From NCBI RefSeq assembly GCF_000173655.1, contig NZ_ABZU01000006.1, forward strand, positions 62,001 to 126,000: a stretch of DNA of 64,000 nucleotides. Reading direction: 5' to 3'. Made by a program: the position numbers and the translations under genes. The notes beneath the pieces are model-generated. The model was not told where the DNA came from. It saw only the letters and a list, made by a program, of their open reading frames with translations, and searched no databases. Below are positions 52,162-62,504 of the stretch, piece by piece (position 1 is the stretch's first letter; every line of letters begins with the position of its first letter). This stretch comes from Corynebacterium amycolatum SK46 (GTDB taxonomy: Bacteria; Actinomycetota; Actinomycetes; Mycobacteriales; Mycobacteriaceae).

Positions 52162-52956
52162 ATGAGCCAAAAACCCCGCCAGCCACGTCCTTCCCGCCCC
52201 GCCCGCCGCTCCCACCACAAGCGCTCCGCTGGCTGGGTTCCGGACCAGCACGGCGCCTGGTTCATGGTTACCATTCCCCCGCTGACCGCTCTCGCCCTCA
52301 ACCCCACATGGGCAGGCCTTGCCGTCACCGCAACCTGGATGCTCGGATACTTCGCATTCTTCGCCGTCAGCGTCTGGCTCCGCTCTCGTCACCAACGCCG
52401 CCACCTCGCACCCGCCGCCACATACGCCGTGCTCACCGCCGTCACCGGCTGCATCGCACTGCTTGCCGACGCTACCCTCCTCACCTGGGTCGCCCTCATC
52501 GCCCCTCTTGCCGCTATCGCTATTTGGGAAACCTACCGCCGCCGACCGCGCTCACTTCTCTCTGGAGTCTCCACCGTTCTGGCCGCTAGCCTCATGGTGC
52601 CCATCATCGCCGGCCCAACCCCGAAAGCCTGGGCAATTGCGGCTATCTACGCTGGATATTTCGTCGGCACCGTGCCCTATGTAAAAACTATGATTCGCAA
52701 GCGCGGCAACCGCCAGTGGCTCATCGGCTCAGTCACGTACCACGTTCTCATTACCGCCGCGGCCATCATCGGGTGGTTTCTCCTCCACGACCGGGACCTC
52801 ATCAGCTTCGGTGTGCCCATCGTCGCGTTTGGGCTTCTCATCAGGTCTTTTGCCATGCCAATCTCTGGCGCTCACCGCGCTCGGCCGTGGACTCCGAAAC
52901 AGGTCGGAATCCTCGATGCCATCTTTGGAGTCGCCGTCGTTCTGGCCGCGTGGTAA
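52162..52956 (+). CDS. YwiC-like membrane protein
   Basis: A 264-residue membrane protein with a basic N-terminus (RPSRPARRSHHKR), the YwiC-family motif WVPDQHGAWFMVTIPP and about eight spans ending in ILDAIFGVAVVLAAW. Function unknown. TATAAT at 52149-52154 lies 7 nt before ATG 52162, so this start is preferred over 52153 and 52111 and the mRNA is probably leaderless. Divergent from ribM and its riboswitch. Confidence 0.8.
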   Translation: MSQKPRQPRPSRPARRSHHKRSAGWVPDQHGAWFMVTIPPLTALALNPTWAGLAVTATWMLGYFAFFAVSVWLRSRHQRRHLAPAATYAVLTAVTGCIALLADATLLTWVALIAPLAAIAIWETYRRRPRSLLSGVSTVLAASLMVPIIAGPTPKAWAIAAIYAGYFVGTVPYVKTMIRKRGNRQWLIGSVTYHVLITAAAIIGWFLLHDRDLISFGVPIVAFGLLIRSFAMPISGAHRARPWTPKQVGILDAIFGVAVVLAAW

Positions 52957-53008
52957 AAACAACGGCGGGGACATACTTTGGGGATTTTTGGGGGAGGGGA
53001 TGAAGTCT

Positions 53009-53965
53009 ATGACTTCCACCAAACACGCAGTCAATCACGCAGTTTCCGTCTCAGACTTGGCCGCTAGCCTGAACTCACGGCCGGCACCACAGTCGGGCTG
53101 GCGCAGCTGGGTTCATAAGGCCACATGGGGCGCAATTTCGCCGCGGGAATCGTCGTCGGCACGCAGGCAACGCGAGCTGATAGAGCGGGTGCGACAGCCT
53201 ATCTACGGTGACTACAACATCGCTGTTATCAGCGTGAAGGGCGGCGTTGGCAAGACGTCGACAACCATGTGCCTGGGCGCCACACTTGCGAGCCTTCGCA
53301 GTGACCGGATCGTCGCAATCGACGCGAATCCGGACTTTGGCACCCTCGGCGCACGCGTCACCGCAGCCAATCCCGCATCCATTCGCGATCTGCTCCGAGC
53401 CCCGGATACGGACAAATACGCGCAGGTCCGCGCATATACATCACACACGCCATCACGGCTGGAGGTTGTCGGCAGCGACCAAAATCCGACATCGACTATC
53501 GCGCTTTCCGACGGCGAATACTGCGCAGCCCTCGACATCCTTCGGCGGCATTACAACGTGAGCCTGACAGACTGCGGTACCGGCCTGACGCAGCCCATCT
53601 CCGCTTCGATTCTGTCTGCGGCCAATTGTCTGGTGCTGGTCACCACGCCCGCACTGGACGGCGTGAAAAGCGCCTGGACGACATTGGATTGGCTTTCAGC
53701 GCACGGCTTCGAACGGTTGGTCTCTACCACTGTCGTGGTGGTCAATGAGCTAAATAAACAGGGGCTGTCCACAGAGACCGTGCACGAGCTATTTGCCCAG
53801 CGCTGCCGCGCAGTGCAGGTAATCCCCTATGATCCGCATATCGCGAATGGTGCCAATATCGAGCTGGACAATCTCCAGCCGGCCACCACCCAGAGTTATC
53901 TCGAGTTGGCGGCCATGATTGCCGATGATTTCGCGCCGACGACTGGCCGCCACAGCTTTGTCTAA
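53009..53965 (+). CDS. MinD/ParA-like ATPase
   Basis: A 318-residue P-loop ATPase with the deviant Walker A VISVKGGVGKTSTTMCLGA (near residue 72), Walker A' Asp in VAIDANPDFGTLGARV and a weak Walker B (VSLTDCGTGLT). A 70-residue N-terminal extension with Arg/Ser precedes it. It resembles the actinobacterial MinD/ParA-like proteins associated with type VII secretion (EspI type) more than chromosome-partitioning ParA; no ParB or ESX gene is adjacent. ATG 53009 gives good spacing from GGGGGAGGGG; ATG 53000 is too close to it. Confidence 0.75.
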   Translation: MTSTKHAVNHAVSVSDLAASLNSRPAPQSGWRSWVHKATWGAISPRESSSARRQRELIERVRQPIYGDYNIAVISVKGGVGKTSTTMCLGATLASLRSDRIVAIDANPDFGTLGARVTAANPASIRDLLRAPDTDKYAQVRAYTSHTPSRLEVVGSDQNPTSTIALSDGEYCAALDILRRHYNVSLTDCGTGLTQPISASILSAANCLVLVTTPALDGVKSAWTTLDWLSAHGFERLVSTTVVVVNELNKQGLSTETVHELFAQRCRAVQVIPYDPHIANGANIELDNLQPATTQSYLELAAMIADDFAPTTGRHSFV

Positions 53966-53976
53966 CGCAGGGCTCG

Positions 53977-55104
53977 CTAACGCAGGTGCTGTCGAATCTC
54001 CTCGACGTCGACTTCCTGCGCGGTAGCGGGTTTAAAGGCGGCGTCGCGGTCCTTATCCACCAACACTGCCCGCACGCCCTCGGCAAAATTGGGGTGCTGA
54101 CGCATGTAAGCGCCAAGCTTCATCTCCCGGTCAAGAGCCTCCTGCAGCGTGACCTCGTGGGCGGAGTTAGCCGCATAGAGTTCCACGGCTGCCACGAGAC
54201 TCTCCGGGTTGGCAGGTGCCAGCAGATCATGGAAGGTCTCCACTGTTGACGATGCACAGGAGCCCGCCTCAGTGGCTTCGTTGAGGGCTCGCTCAATCTC
54301 CGCCCAGGTATCAGCCCCAAAGCAAGCCTCAATGCAGTCGCTCCACTCAGCCAACTGCGGATCCCCGAGCAGCTCACGAGCCTCAGCTGAGTCCACATCG
54401 AGCGCGTACTCCGCGAGCGCCGAATCAATCCCATCCCGGTCCAGGGCCGCAACAAACTCGTCCAGCTGTGCGGATGGCACCGTATGTGTCGCCCATCCAG
54501 CCCACAGCATGTCCGCAGCAGTTAGGCGGTAACCGGTCAGCCCCGTAAACCGCGCGATTGCCGACGAGGGCCCTCCCAACCGCGTGTTCACATGCTGCGA
54601 AAAGTGAGTAATGCCAACGTCGGGAATAAAGCCGATTGCCATTTCGGGCATGGAAGCGCTGGCACGCTCAGTCACGACTCGGTGGGAGCCGTGCATGGAA
54701 ACACCCAGGCCACCGCCCATAGCGATGCCATCAATAATTGCGATATATGGCTTGGACTGCGCGAACTCCGCAATCAACGCGTTCATCTCGTACTCATCCC
54801 GGAAAAACTTCTCCCCCTGCTCCGGAACGCCATCGAGCACAGCCTGCCGAACTGCGCGCACATCACCACCGGCACAAAACGCCTTGGGGTGACCGGATGA
54901 AACAACAATGTGGTCCACCGAGTCGTCGTCACGCCATGCGCGGAGCCCCTCGACGACTTCGGTGACCATATCCAAATCGAGCGAGTTTAGTGCCTTCGGC
55001 CTATTCAGCCGAAGGTGACCAGATCGCCCGTGGACTTCTCGCAGCACCTTTGGCTCATCGACCTCGGTGCGTGCAGTGCCAGAACCGTTATCAGTAGCAG
55101 TCAT
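53977..55104 (-). CDS. Enoyl-CoA hydratase/isomerase family, 3-hydroxyisobutyryl-CoA hydrolase-like
   Basis: A 375-residue crotonase-fold protein: LNRPKALNSLDLDMV, KAFCAGGDVRAVRQ (oxyanion hole), IDGIAMGGGLGVSMHGSHRVV and MPEMAIGFIPDVGITHFSQ. The length and the MPE...GFIPDVG region with Glu and Asp match HIBCH-type hydrolases of valine degradation rather than simple enoyl-CoA hydratases; mycobacterial EchA9 is similar. The C-terminal domain ends with KPATAQEVDVEEIRQHL. Stand-alone gene; substrate is inference. Confidence 0.83.
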   Translation of the reverse strand: MTATDNGSGTARTEVDEPKVLREVHGRSGHLRLNRPKALNSLDLDMVTEVVEGLRAWRDDDSVDHIVVSSGHPKAFCAGGDVRAVRQAVLDGVPEQGEKFFRDEYEMNALIAEFAQSKPYIAIIDGIAMGGGLGVSMHGSHRVVTERASASMPEMAIGFIPDVGITHFSQHVNTRLGGPSSAIARFTGLTGYRLTAADMLWAGWATHTVPSAQLDEFVAALDRDGIDSALAEYALDVDSAEARELLGDPQLAEWSDCIEACFGADTWAEIERALNEATEAGSCASSTVETFHDLLAPANPESLVAAVELYAANSAHEVTLQEALDREMKLGAYMRQHPNFAEGVRAVLVDKDRDAAFKPATAQEVDVEEIRQHLR

Positions 55105-55205
55105 GCCACCCAGTGTGACACAGATAACTAACTAGGGAAAGGTTCTGACGGGAAAGGTCCTGCTGCGAAGGTTCTGCCGACCAGAACCTCACTGAGACTA
55201 AGAAG

Positions 55206-56102
55206 CTACTTCTTCTTGCTCTTCTTGTCCTTCTTGTGCTTCTTGCCCTTCTTCCCGGACTTGCCTTCACCCTTCAGACGGTCAGCCTCAAGCTTGGTGG
55301 CAACATCCGGTACATAGCGGAACTCGGTGCGTGGCGGGCGCTCATAGGTGCCTTCCGACTCCGGGCGCTCCGGAATCTCCGGCACTTCGCGCTGAATGTG
55401 CTCGTACGGAATCGTCGTCAGCAGGTGGTTGATGACATTGATACGCGAACGCTTCTTATCCTCAGACTCAACCGTGTACCACGGTGCGGACGGGATATCG
55501 GTGTGGATGAACATCTCATCCTTTGCACGGGAGTAATCCTCCCAGCGGGTGATGGACTCCAGATCCATCGGCGAGAGCTTCCAGCGGCGCAGTGGATCCT
55601 CACGACGGGACTTGAAGCGGGCAACCTGCTCCTCGTCCGAAACAGAGAACCAGTACTTGCGCAGGATAATGCCATCTTCCACCAGCAGACGCTCAAAGAT
55701 TGGAGCCTGATGCAGGAAGCGACGGTACTCCTGCGAGGTGCAGAAGCCCATGACGCGCTCTACGCCGGCACGGTTGTACCAGGAACGGTCAAAGATCACG
55801 ATTTCACCGGCAGTCGGCAGCTTTTCGACGTAGCGCTGGAAGTACCATTGACCCTGCTCGCGGCTCGTCGGAGCCGGCAGAGCCTCAATGCGACAGGTAC
55901 GGGGATTCAGGTACTGCGTGATGCGCTTAATGGCCGACCCCTTGCCGGCAGCGTCACGACCCTCCATCACGATGACAATTCGGGCACCGGTTTCTACCAC
56001 CCACTGCTGCATTTCGACGAGCTCCGCCTGGAGCTTTTTGAGCTCGGCCTCATAAGCCTTCTTGTCGAGCTTCGGTGGGCGCTGGACATCGTCATTATTC
56101 AT
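55206..56102 (-). CDS. ppk2: Polyphosphate kinase 2
   Basis: Transfers phosphate between polyphosphate and nucleoside phosphates. Walker A VMEGRDAAGKGSAIKR, lid region RTCRIEALPAPTSREQGQWY and Walker B VIFDRSWYNRAGVERVMGF are diagnostic of class I PPK2. 298 residues, ending in a Lys-rich tail (KKGKKHKKDKKSKKK). TAAACT lies 7 nt before ATG 56102, so it is probably leaderless. Located downstream of ftsEX where other actinobacteria often have smpB. Confidence 0.94.
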   Translation of the reverse strand: MNNDDVQRPPKLDKKAYEAELKKLQAELVEMQQWVVETGARIVIVMEGRDAAGKGSAIKRITQYLNPRTCRIEALPAPTSREQGQWYFQRYVEKLPTAGEIVIFDRSWYNRAGVERVMGFCTSQEYRRFLHQAPIFERLLVEDGIILRKYWFSVSDEEQVARFKSRREDPLRRWKLSPMDLESITRWEDYSRAKDEMFIHTDIPSAPWYTVESEDKKRSRINVINHLLTTIPYEHIQREVPEIPERPESEGTYERPPRTEFRYVPDVATKLEADRLKGEGKSGKKGKKHKKDKKSKKK

Positions 56103-56186
56103 AGTCCACAGTTTACCCGGCGCCTGGCCATGACCCTATTCGGCGGGTTTAACCGAGGGCCACTCAAAGAGTGGTGGATGCGGAGT

Positions 56187-57089
56187 TTAGTCACGCGAGT
56201 AAAGACGCAGCGTGACCTGCGCAACAAGGCCGGCGAAGACCATCCCGATAACGACCACAATCGGCGCTACCACGCCAATATCACCGTTGGTCAGCGGCGC
56301 CAGGAGCTGTGCCTTGTACAGGTTACTCAGCGCCGGATCGATGACCGTCGCCTTGCCCAAGAACAGCGCACCAATGGCTAGCACACCACCAATCAGCGAC
56401 GCAATCACAGCCTCGAGGACGAACGGCGCCTGCGTGAACCAACGGCTGGCACCGACCATCCGCATGATCTCAACTTCCTTACGACGCGAGAACGCCGCAA
56501 TCTGCACCATGTTCGCAATCAGGAACACAGCGGCAACGGCCTGCACCGCCGCCAGTAGGAATGTGGCATTTCGCACCGAATCCAAGTTCTGCGCAGCAGT
56601 ACCGACTTCTTCATGCTGGTCAGTGACGTGATCAACCTGCGGTAATTCACGAATTGAATCCAGCGGACTGACATCGGTCGGGTCAGACAGACGCACCATA
56701 ACGAGTGCCGGCAGCGACTCCGGCGTCGCATTTTCCACGAGCACGGGGTCACTGTCCTTGAACATCTCCACGAAGTGGTCAAAGTTTTGCTGACGATTTC
56801 GGAAAGTAACCGATTCAATGCCGTCAGCCTCTTCAAGCTTGGCGACGACCTCAGCACACTCCGGCGAGGAGCAAGTTTGGTCTTCAGCGGAGATTTGTTC
56901 ATTCAGCTCGACCTGAACTTCTACTCGATCGAGATAGAGATCCTTCGTGCGGCTGGTCTGCTCAGTAACCAGGATGCCCGTCGCAAGCAGTGCCAATGAC
57001 ACCGCAGTCGTAATAATCATGGCAATTGTCATGGTCACGTTTCGGCCCAAGGAGGAGAAAGCCTCACCGAGGACAAAGCGAGTCTTCAT
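56187..57089 (-). CDS. ftsX: Cell division protein FtsX
   Basis: Membrane subunit of the FtsEX complex that activates peptidoglycan hydrolases (RipC in actinobacteria). 300 residues: N-terminal FVLGEAFSSLGRNVTMTIAMIIT with the first span, a large extracellular loop of about 140 residues, then three spans. Two Cys in DQTCSSPECAEVV can form the disulfide known for the actinobacterial loop. It follows ftsE by 48 bp. Confidence 0.94.
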   Translation of the reverse strand: MKTRFVLGEAFSSLGRNVTMTIAMIITTAVSLALLATGILVTEQTSRTKDLYLDRVEVQVELNEQISAEDQTCSSPECAEVVAKLEEADGIESVTFRNRQQNFDHFVEMFKDSDPVLVENATPESLPALVMVRLSDPTDVSPLDSIRELPQVDHVTDQHEEVGTAAQNLDSVRNATFLLAAVQAVAAVFLIANMVQIAAFSRRKEVEIMRMVGASRWFTQAPFVLEAVIASLIGGVLAIGALFLGKATVIDPALSNLYKAQLLAPLTNGDIGVVAPIVVVIGMVFAGLVAQVTLRLYSRD

Positions 57090-57137
57090 AGGTCAGTAAT
57101 ACCTTTCGAATGAGTTCTTCTACCGATGGACTGTCTG

Positions 57138-57827
57138 CTAATTGTTCAGGCCGTAAACACCCGTGGCGTCGTCACGCACGAGACGCCCCAGCTCCAGCTC
57201 CAACACGCGGCGACGCATGGAGTCGACAGCATCGTTGTCGTGAGTCGACACGATAACGGTCGTGCCCATGCGATTGATGCGGTCAAGCAAGAGCATGATG
57301 TCACCGGAGGTGCTTGGGTCGAGGTTGCCGGTGGGCTCGTCGGCAAGCAAGATGAGCGGGCGGTTGACGAAGGCGCGAGCGATGGCAACCCGCTGCTGCT
57401 CACCACCGGACAACTCGTGCGGGTAGCGGTTTTCCTTACCCGAGAGCCCGACCATTTCGAGCGTTTCCGGAACTGCCTTGTCGATTTTCGCCTTCGACTT
57501 ACCAATCACCTGCAGCGCGAACGCGACATTTTCGTACACAGTCTTCTTTGGCAGAAGGCGGAAGTCCTGGAAGACATACCCCACCTTTTGACGCAATTTC
57601 GGGATGTTGCGGCGAGAAATCTTGGTCAGATCCTGGTCTGCAACCGTGAGTTTTCCTGAATCCACTTTCTCTTCACGCACCATAAGGCGCAGGAAGGTCG
57701 ACTTACCAGAGCCCGACGGTCCAATGAGAAAGACAAACTCACCTTTATCTATGTGGACTGAAACGTCGTCGAGAGCTGGTCGGCTAGAAGTCGAATAGGA
57801 CTTGGTAACCCCGTCGAAAGTGATCAT
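57138..57827 (-). CDS. ftsE: Cell division ATP-binding protein FtsE
   Basis: ABC ATPase of FtsEX. Walker [17 protein letters not shown]-loop VFQDFRLLP, signature [14 protein letters not shown], Walker [13 protein letters not shown] and H-loop [12 protein letters not shown]. 229 residues. Normally it follows prfB directly; here an HNH gene lies in between on the other strand. Confidence 0.96.
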   Translation of the reverse strand: MITFDGVTKSYSTSSRPALDDVSVHIDKGEFVFLIGPSGSGKSTFLRLMVREEKVDSGKLTVADQDLTKISRRNIPKLRQKVGYVFQDFRLLPKKTVYENVAFALQVIGKSKAKIDKAVPETLEMVGLSGKENRYPHELSGGEQQRVAIARAFVNRPLILLADEPTGNLDPSTSGDIMLLLDRINRMGTTVIVSTHDNDAVDSMRRRVLELELGRLVRDDATGVYGLNN

Positions 57828-58207
57828 AAATAGACACTCTAATCACTTAAGCCACTCAAGTCACTCTGGAATGTGCGAAACTAGGCGCCGGGATGGCGGG
57901 ATTATGGGGACGGGCAGCGGCGAACGCTAACCCCCCAGAGCGTGCGACCACACGAAAGCTCACGCCGTAGCGATATTCGAAACTATTTTCCCTAAAAAAT
58001 CTTTAAATACCCCTTTACTTCGCTTACATGTTCGATTAAAATGAGTCATGAAAGATTAAACACGAGGATTGAAAACACCAAATAACGTCGCCGAGCTGCT
58101 TAAAGCTCGGGAAATTGACACTCAGAGTTAGTCGAAAATACTTTCCCTATCTCTTCCTTATTTCAACATTTCAACGTCCAGGCCTTATCTTTCAGGGGGA
58201 TTCAACA
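57828..58207. other. AT-rich intergenic region between ftsE and the HNH gene
   Basis: 380 bp without a supported gene. It contains A/T-rich tracts near 57985-58060 unlike the flanking DNA and an inverted repeat CCGAGCT ... AGCTCGG near 58092-58111. It should hold the divergent promoters of ftsE and the HNH gene. Confidence 0.5.
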
Positions 58208-59629
58208 ATGGCCAGCGGGGAACATATACCACGGAAACGCACTTACGCTGCGGCGATGGAAGCAACAGCGCCACGTTTTCACCATGAGATTTCTCAAACA
58301 GCACCAGCACGTCTTGGAATTGACCGAAATCGAGCTGACTTGAAGCTTGCCCTTGCTTGTGTTCCCTCTTCTTCAACAAAAGATGTCGAAGATTACATCG
58401 CCAAAATCGCTCCAGCTCTTGGCATGTCACGTGGGAGAACTCTCCAATACATCGATGTTGGGATGCAGCTAGAGCGACTCCCGCGGTTGAAAGAGCTACT
58501 GCTCAAACGCGCACAGCTACCGCTTCCCCACATGCGGGTCATCGCCACGGCCATCCTTCCCTTGGATGACGCCTCTGCTGTGAAATATTTCGAAGACCAT
58601 CTCCTCGAGCTGATCACACCGAGAGTCAATGGTGAAGTTCTTCGCGGAGTTCGGAGCCTTCAACAGAATATTCAGCGACTTATTAATGAAGTCAGCCCGC
58701 TATTGCGCCCTAAGAATGAGTACGACCCGCCGATTACTTCGTTTCAAAAAGGCATCGAGCAAAAAGCTGGCGAATCTATAAAGTTCGAGTTAAAGGACAA
58801 CCTCACTGAAGTCACCATGGAACTGATGCCTGAGCGGGCAATTGAGTTTCAGAAAGTCTTGGAAGAAATCACCGCTGATCAAGACTGCAACTTCGTCGAG
58901 GCTTTTTCACACCTTCTGCACGGGACTGCTCAGGTCACCGCCACGTTGAATCTGTACTGCCCACTTACTCAAGACAAGCCCCAAGAAGCCTGGATCGGAG
59001 GCCTGGGGTGGATCAACAAAATCGCCACTGAATCCTGGCTCGATCGGGTCACTAGCATCCGGCTACTAGCGGACGAGAAAACGGAAAAGTACTCGCCAAC
59101 AGAGCGACAGCGTACTTACGTCCAAGGCAGAGACGGCACCTGTCGCTTTCCCGGATGCGATGTCGATGCAACGAAGTGCGACATCGACCACATTCAGCCG
59201 TATAACCACGAGAATCCCGAAGGAGGTGGCCAAACCGAAACGCCCAACCTCCATTGCCTATGCCGCCGCCATCACAATCTAAAAACGGCCGGTCTTTGGC
59301 ATGTCGTGCGCGATATCGATGGTGTGGAGTACTGGACCTCCGCCACTGATCACAGCTCCGAAAAAGCTGCGCTCATCAGCACAGAATCAGGGCCGCTCTC
59401 CGGCCACGGTCGCTACTCCTTCGACCTGCGCAAGACAAAGAAAGCGCAGACGCTCAAAGAGTACAACGAGCAGAGGTTGGAAAACCTCCGCGAATCACAG
59501 GAGCTGACAAACCAGGCACGCGAAGAACTGGGAATGAACAAAAACGAGAGAAACGCAGAAGCCGACGAGCCCAGCAAACCGGAAACACCGGAAACCCCGG
59601 AAGCGCCCGAAGACGAACCGCCCTTCTAG
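58208..59629 (+). CDS. HNH endonuclease, DUF222/13E12-type
   Basis: A 473-residue protein with a helical N-terminal DUF222-like region and a C-terminal HNH domain: CRFPGCDVDATKCDIDHIQP ... NLHCLCRRHHNLKT contains the Cys pairs and the DH/N/H residues. The C-terminal 90 residues are charged and low complexity. Such 13E12-family genes occur in several scattered copies in actinobacteria and behave like mobile or repeat-associated genes. ATG 58208 follows AGGGGGA. Its base composition is more A/T-rich at the 5' end than its neighbours, and it splits the usual prfB-ftsE pair. Confidence 0.82.
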   Translation: MASGEHIPRKRTYAAAMEATAPRFHHEISQTAPARLGIDRNRADLKLALACVPSSSTKDVEDYIAKIAPALGMSRGRTLQYIDVGMQLERLPRLKELLLKRAQLPLPHMRVIATAILPLDDASAVKYFEDHLLELITPRVNGEVLRGVRSLQQNIQRLINEVSPLLRPKNEYDPPITSFQKGIEQKAGESIKFELKDNLTEVTMELMPERAIEFQKVLEEITADQDCNFVEAFSHLLHGTAQVTATLNLYCPLTQDKPQEAWIGGLGWINKIATESWLDRVTSIRLLADEKTEKYSPTERQRTYVQGRDGTCRFPGCDVDATKCDIDHIQPYNHENPEGGGQTETPNLHCLCRRHHNLKTAGLWHVVRDIDGVEYWTSATDHSSEKAALISTESGPLSGHGRYSFDLRKTKKAQTLKEYNEQRLENLRESQELTNQAREELGMNKNERNAEADEPSKPETPETPEAPEDEPPF

Positions 59630-59631
59630 CG

Positions 59632-60744
59632 CTACTCCCCTTCGGACTGCTGAGCCATGCGCCAGCGAATACCGGCCTCAATGAAACCGTCAAGGTCACC
59701 GTCGAGGACCGACTGTGGGTTGTTGACTTCGTATTCGGTACGTAGATCCTTCACCATCTGGTACGGGTGCAGCACATAGGAGCGCATCTGGTTACCCCAC
59801 GAGGCATTGCCGCCTGCGCCGAGAGCATCCAGCTCCGCGCGCTCTTCCTGGCGTTTCTTCTCCAGCAACTTCGCCTGCAAAACACGCATGGCAGATGCCT
59901 TGTTCTGGTGCTGCGACTTCTCGTTCTGGCAGGTCACCACGATGCCGGTTGGGACGTGCGTAAGTCGGACCGCGGAGTCCGTGGTGTTCACCGACTGCCC
60001 ACCAGGGCCGGAGGAGCGGTAGACGTCGATACGCAAATCTGACTCGGGGATGTCGATGTGATCCGTTTCCTCCACAACCGGCAGCACCTCAACCTCAGCG
60101 AAGGAAGTCTGGCGGCGCCCCTGGTTGTCGAAAGGACTAATACGAACCAGACGGTGCGCACCCTGCTCGACCGAGAGGGTGCCGTACATGTACTCGCCAT
60201 GGACGACGAAAGTGGCGGACTTAATACCGGCCTCTTCAGCGTAGGACGTGTCGTAAACCTCGACCTTATGCCCGTGCTTGTCGGCCCAGCGCAGGTACAT
60301 GCGCATGAGCATCTCGGCCCAGTCGGCGGCATCCACGCCACCGGCACCGGAGCGGATGTTGATGACCGCCTCGCGCTCGTCGTAAGGCCCCGAAAGCATC
60401 GTCGTGACCTCGAGGGATTCGATGGCGGCACGCAGCTCTGCGCGTTCGGCGTCGGCCATCTCGACGGCGTCGGAGTCGCTTTCCTCTTCCGCGAGTTCGT
60501 ACATCACGGAAAGGTCGTCGAGGCGCCCGCGCAGAGAATCAATCTTTTTCATCTTCGCCTGTGCCTGCGACAGTGCGCTGGTGACCTGCTGCGCGTGGTC
60601 GGGGTCATCCCACAGCGACGGGTCGGCGGCCTGGGCTTCCAGCTCCCTGATCCGGTCGGAAAGCTCGTCGACATCGACCACCTTCTCAATGGTGGTCAGC
60701 GTCGCGTCGAGTTCTTTGAGGTCAGCATTCAGATCCGGGTTCAC
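59632..60744 (-). CDS. prfB: Peptide chain release factor 2
   Basis: Terminates translation at UGA and UAA. The stop-recognition tripeptide SPF occurs in [11 protein letters not shown] and the catalytic GGQ in [16 protein letters not shown]. 370 residues from GTG 60744; TAAGGT lies 7 nt before it, so the mRNA is probably leaderless. There is no in-frame UGA near codon 25 and no frame break, so the E. coli style programmed frameshift is absent, as usual in actinobacteria. Confidence 0.96.
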   Translation of the reverse strand: MNPDLNADLKELDATLTTIEKVVDVDELSDRIRELEAQAADPSLWDDPDHAQQVTSALSQAQAKMKKIDSLRGRLDDLSVMYELAEEESDSDAVEMADAERAELRAAIESLEVTTMLSGPYDEREAVINIRSGAGGVDAADWAEMLMRMYLRWADKHGHKVEVYDTSYAEEAGIKSATFVVHGEYMYGTLSVEQGAHRLVRISPFDNQGRRQTSFAEVEVLPVVEETDHIDIPESDLRIDVYRSSGPGGQSVNTTDSAVRLTHVPTGIVVTCQNEKSQHQNKASAMRVLQAKLLEKKRQEERAELDALGAGGNASWGNQMRSYVLHPYQMVKDLRTEYEVNNPQSVLDGDLDGFIEAGIRWRMAQQSEGE

Positions 60745-60791
60745 GGGTACTACCTTAGCTATACCGCCTGTTTCGGTGCACAATAGGACGT

Positions 60792-61652
60792 ATGTCTGAA
60801 TCCACCGCCAGCCAAGATTCCAGCCAAGACCTAGAACTCTTTCTCTCCCAAGTATCCGAGTCGATTGTGGCATCGGATACCAGTGTTGCGGTTGCCATCG
60901 TGAAGCGTGCCGCTGCCATTGCCGCTCGCATGCGCGACGAAGGCCTGGTCACGGAGTACAAGACATCGATTTCCGACGTCGTCACCGCGGCCGACCGCGC
61001 AGCGGAGAAGTTCGTCGTCGAGGCTTTGGCCGCGCTCCGCCCGGAGGACGGCATTCTTGGCGAGGAGGGGTCGGCGAAGGAGTCCCAGACTGGTCGCACG
61101 TGGGTGATTGACCCTGTCGATGGCACCTACAACTTCACCACTGGTTCGGACTACTGGTGCAGCGCATTGGCGCTGGTTATGGGCGATGCGAACAATCCGG
61201 ATGAGGTCATCCTCGGCGCCGTGCACCGTCCGGCCACGGGCGAAAGCTGGGTCGGTGGCCCCGACCTCCCGACCACTCGTATCAACATCGACGGCACTGT
61301 TGACGATCTCCGGGTCACTGATCACCCGCTGTCGGAAGTCTGCGCAGCTACCTACCTCCACACCACGGTGGTGAACTCGAGCGAGGAATCCGAGGTCACA
61401 GCCACAAAGTCCTGGTTGGATGCGGTGTCCCGCAGCGCTACCTGGCGCATGCTGGGCTCGGCGTCGGTGGATATGGCCGGCGTTGCCGACGGCCGCGTCG
61501 GCGTGTGGTTCCAGCGCGACGTCGCCGCCTGGGACTGGCTGCCTGGATACGCGCTTATTACGGGTGCAGGCGGCGAATGCACGTCGGTGGGGCGCTGGAA
61601 GCTTGCGGGCTCGAGTGGCCAGGTCGCAGAGCTGAGTGAGGTTCTGCGCTAG
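60792..61652 (+). CDS. Inositol monophosphatase family protein
   Basis: A 286-residue Mg-dependent phosphatase: [12 protein letters not shown] (metal ligand Glu pair), [15 protein letters not shown] and the C-terminal [17 protein letters not shown]. It is a paralog of the hisN gene that follows 10 bp downstream, an arrangement also found in C. glutamicum. Possible substrates are inositol phosphate, as for mycothiol or phosphatidylinositol precursors, or another sugar phosphate. Divergent from prfB. Confidence 0.88.
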   Translation: MSESTASQDSSQDLELFLSQVSESIVASDTSVAVAIVKRAAAIAARMRDEGLVTEYKTSISDVVTAADRAAEKFVVEALAALRPEDGILGEEGSAKESQTGRTWVIDPVDGTYNFTTGSDYWCSALALVMGDANNPDEVILGAVHRPATGESWVGGPDLPTTRINIDGTVDDLRVTDHPLSEVCAATYLHTTVVNSSEESEVTATKSWLDAVSRSATWRMLGSASVDMAGVADGRVGVWFQRDVAAWDWLPGYALITGAGGECTSVGRWKLAGSSGQVAELSEVLR

Positions 61653-61662
61653 AATTTCGGCC

Positions 61663-62463
61663 ATGACCACCTCTTACTCCGAAGATCTCGCCCTCGCACT
61701 CTCGCTTGCCGACGCAGCCGACGACCTCACTATGTCCCGCTTCGAGGCGGCCAATCTAGTCGTCGAGTCCAAGCCCGACCTGACACCGGTCTCCGATGCC
61801 GATATCGCGTGCGAAAAGCTGCTCCGCGAGATTCTGTCGGACAAGCGTCCAAGCGATGAGGTTCTCGGCGAAGAATTTGGTGGCGAAGCTGTGTTTGAGG
61901 GTCGCCAGTGGGTCATCGACCCCATCGACGGCACCAAGAACTTCGTGCGCAACGTCCCGGTCTGGGCCACCCTGATTGCTCTGTTGGAAGACGGTAAGCC
62001 AGTTGTCGGCGTGGTCTCCGCTCCTGCGCTGGGCCGTCGCTGGTGGGCATCTAAGGGCGACGGCGCGTTCAAGCGCGTGCAGGTCGGTGGCCGGGAAGCC
62101 ACCGAGCGCCGCATTGAGGTCTCGAAGGTCGCAGACATCGCGGACTGCTCAATTTCCAACTCTTCGCTCACCGGCTGGGCCAAGCGCAATCTGCGCGACA
62201 ACTTCATCGGTCTTACCGATGACGCCTGGCGTCTGCGCGGCTATGGCGACTTTTTCTCCTACTGCCTGGTGGCCGAGGGCGCGGTCGATGTCGCCGCGGA
62301 GCCGGAGGTTTCCCTGTGGGACCTGGCAGCGCTTGCAATCCTGGTGGAGGAAGCTGGCGGCCGCTTCACTTCCCTAGCGGGAGTTGATGGCCCACACGGC
62401 GGGGACGCGGTTGCGACGAATGGGTTGCTTCACGACTCCGTCGTCAAGCGCCTGGACGGGTAA
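61663..62463 (+). CDS. hisN: Histidinol-phosphatase HisN
   Basis: Dephosphorylates histidinol phosphate in histidine synthesis; a member of the inositol-monophosphatase fold. Motifs: [46 protein letters not shown]. 266 residues. ATG 61663 is preceded by TAGAAT (61650-61655, overlapping the upstream stop codon) with a 7-nt spacer, so it has its own leaderless start despite lying 10 bp after the previous gene. Confidence 0.88.
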   Translation: MTTSYSEDLALALSLADAADDLTMSRFEAANLVVESKPDLTPVSDADIACEKLLREILSDKRPSDEVLGEEFGGEAVFEGRQWVIDPIDGTKNFVRNVPVWATLIALLEDGKPVVGVVSAPALGRRWWASKGDGAFKRVQVGGREATERRIEVSKVADIADCSISNSSLTGWAKRNLRDNFIGLTDDAWRLRGYGDFFSYCLVAEGAVDVAAEPEVSLWDLAALAILVEEAGGRFTSLAGVDGPHGGDAVATNGLLHDSVVKRLDG

Positions 62464-62504
62464 ACAGGGTTTCCAACCTATCGCAATTTGCGACGAGCGG
62501 CTCG

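Noticed and set aside
60650..60744. Programmed frameshift in prfB
   Set aside because: The frame is continuous from GTG 60744 and no in-frame UGA is found near the start.
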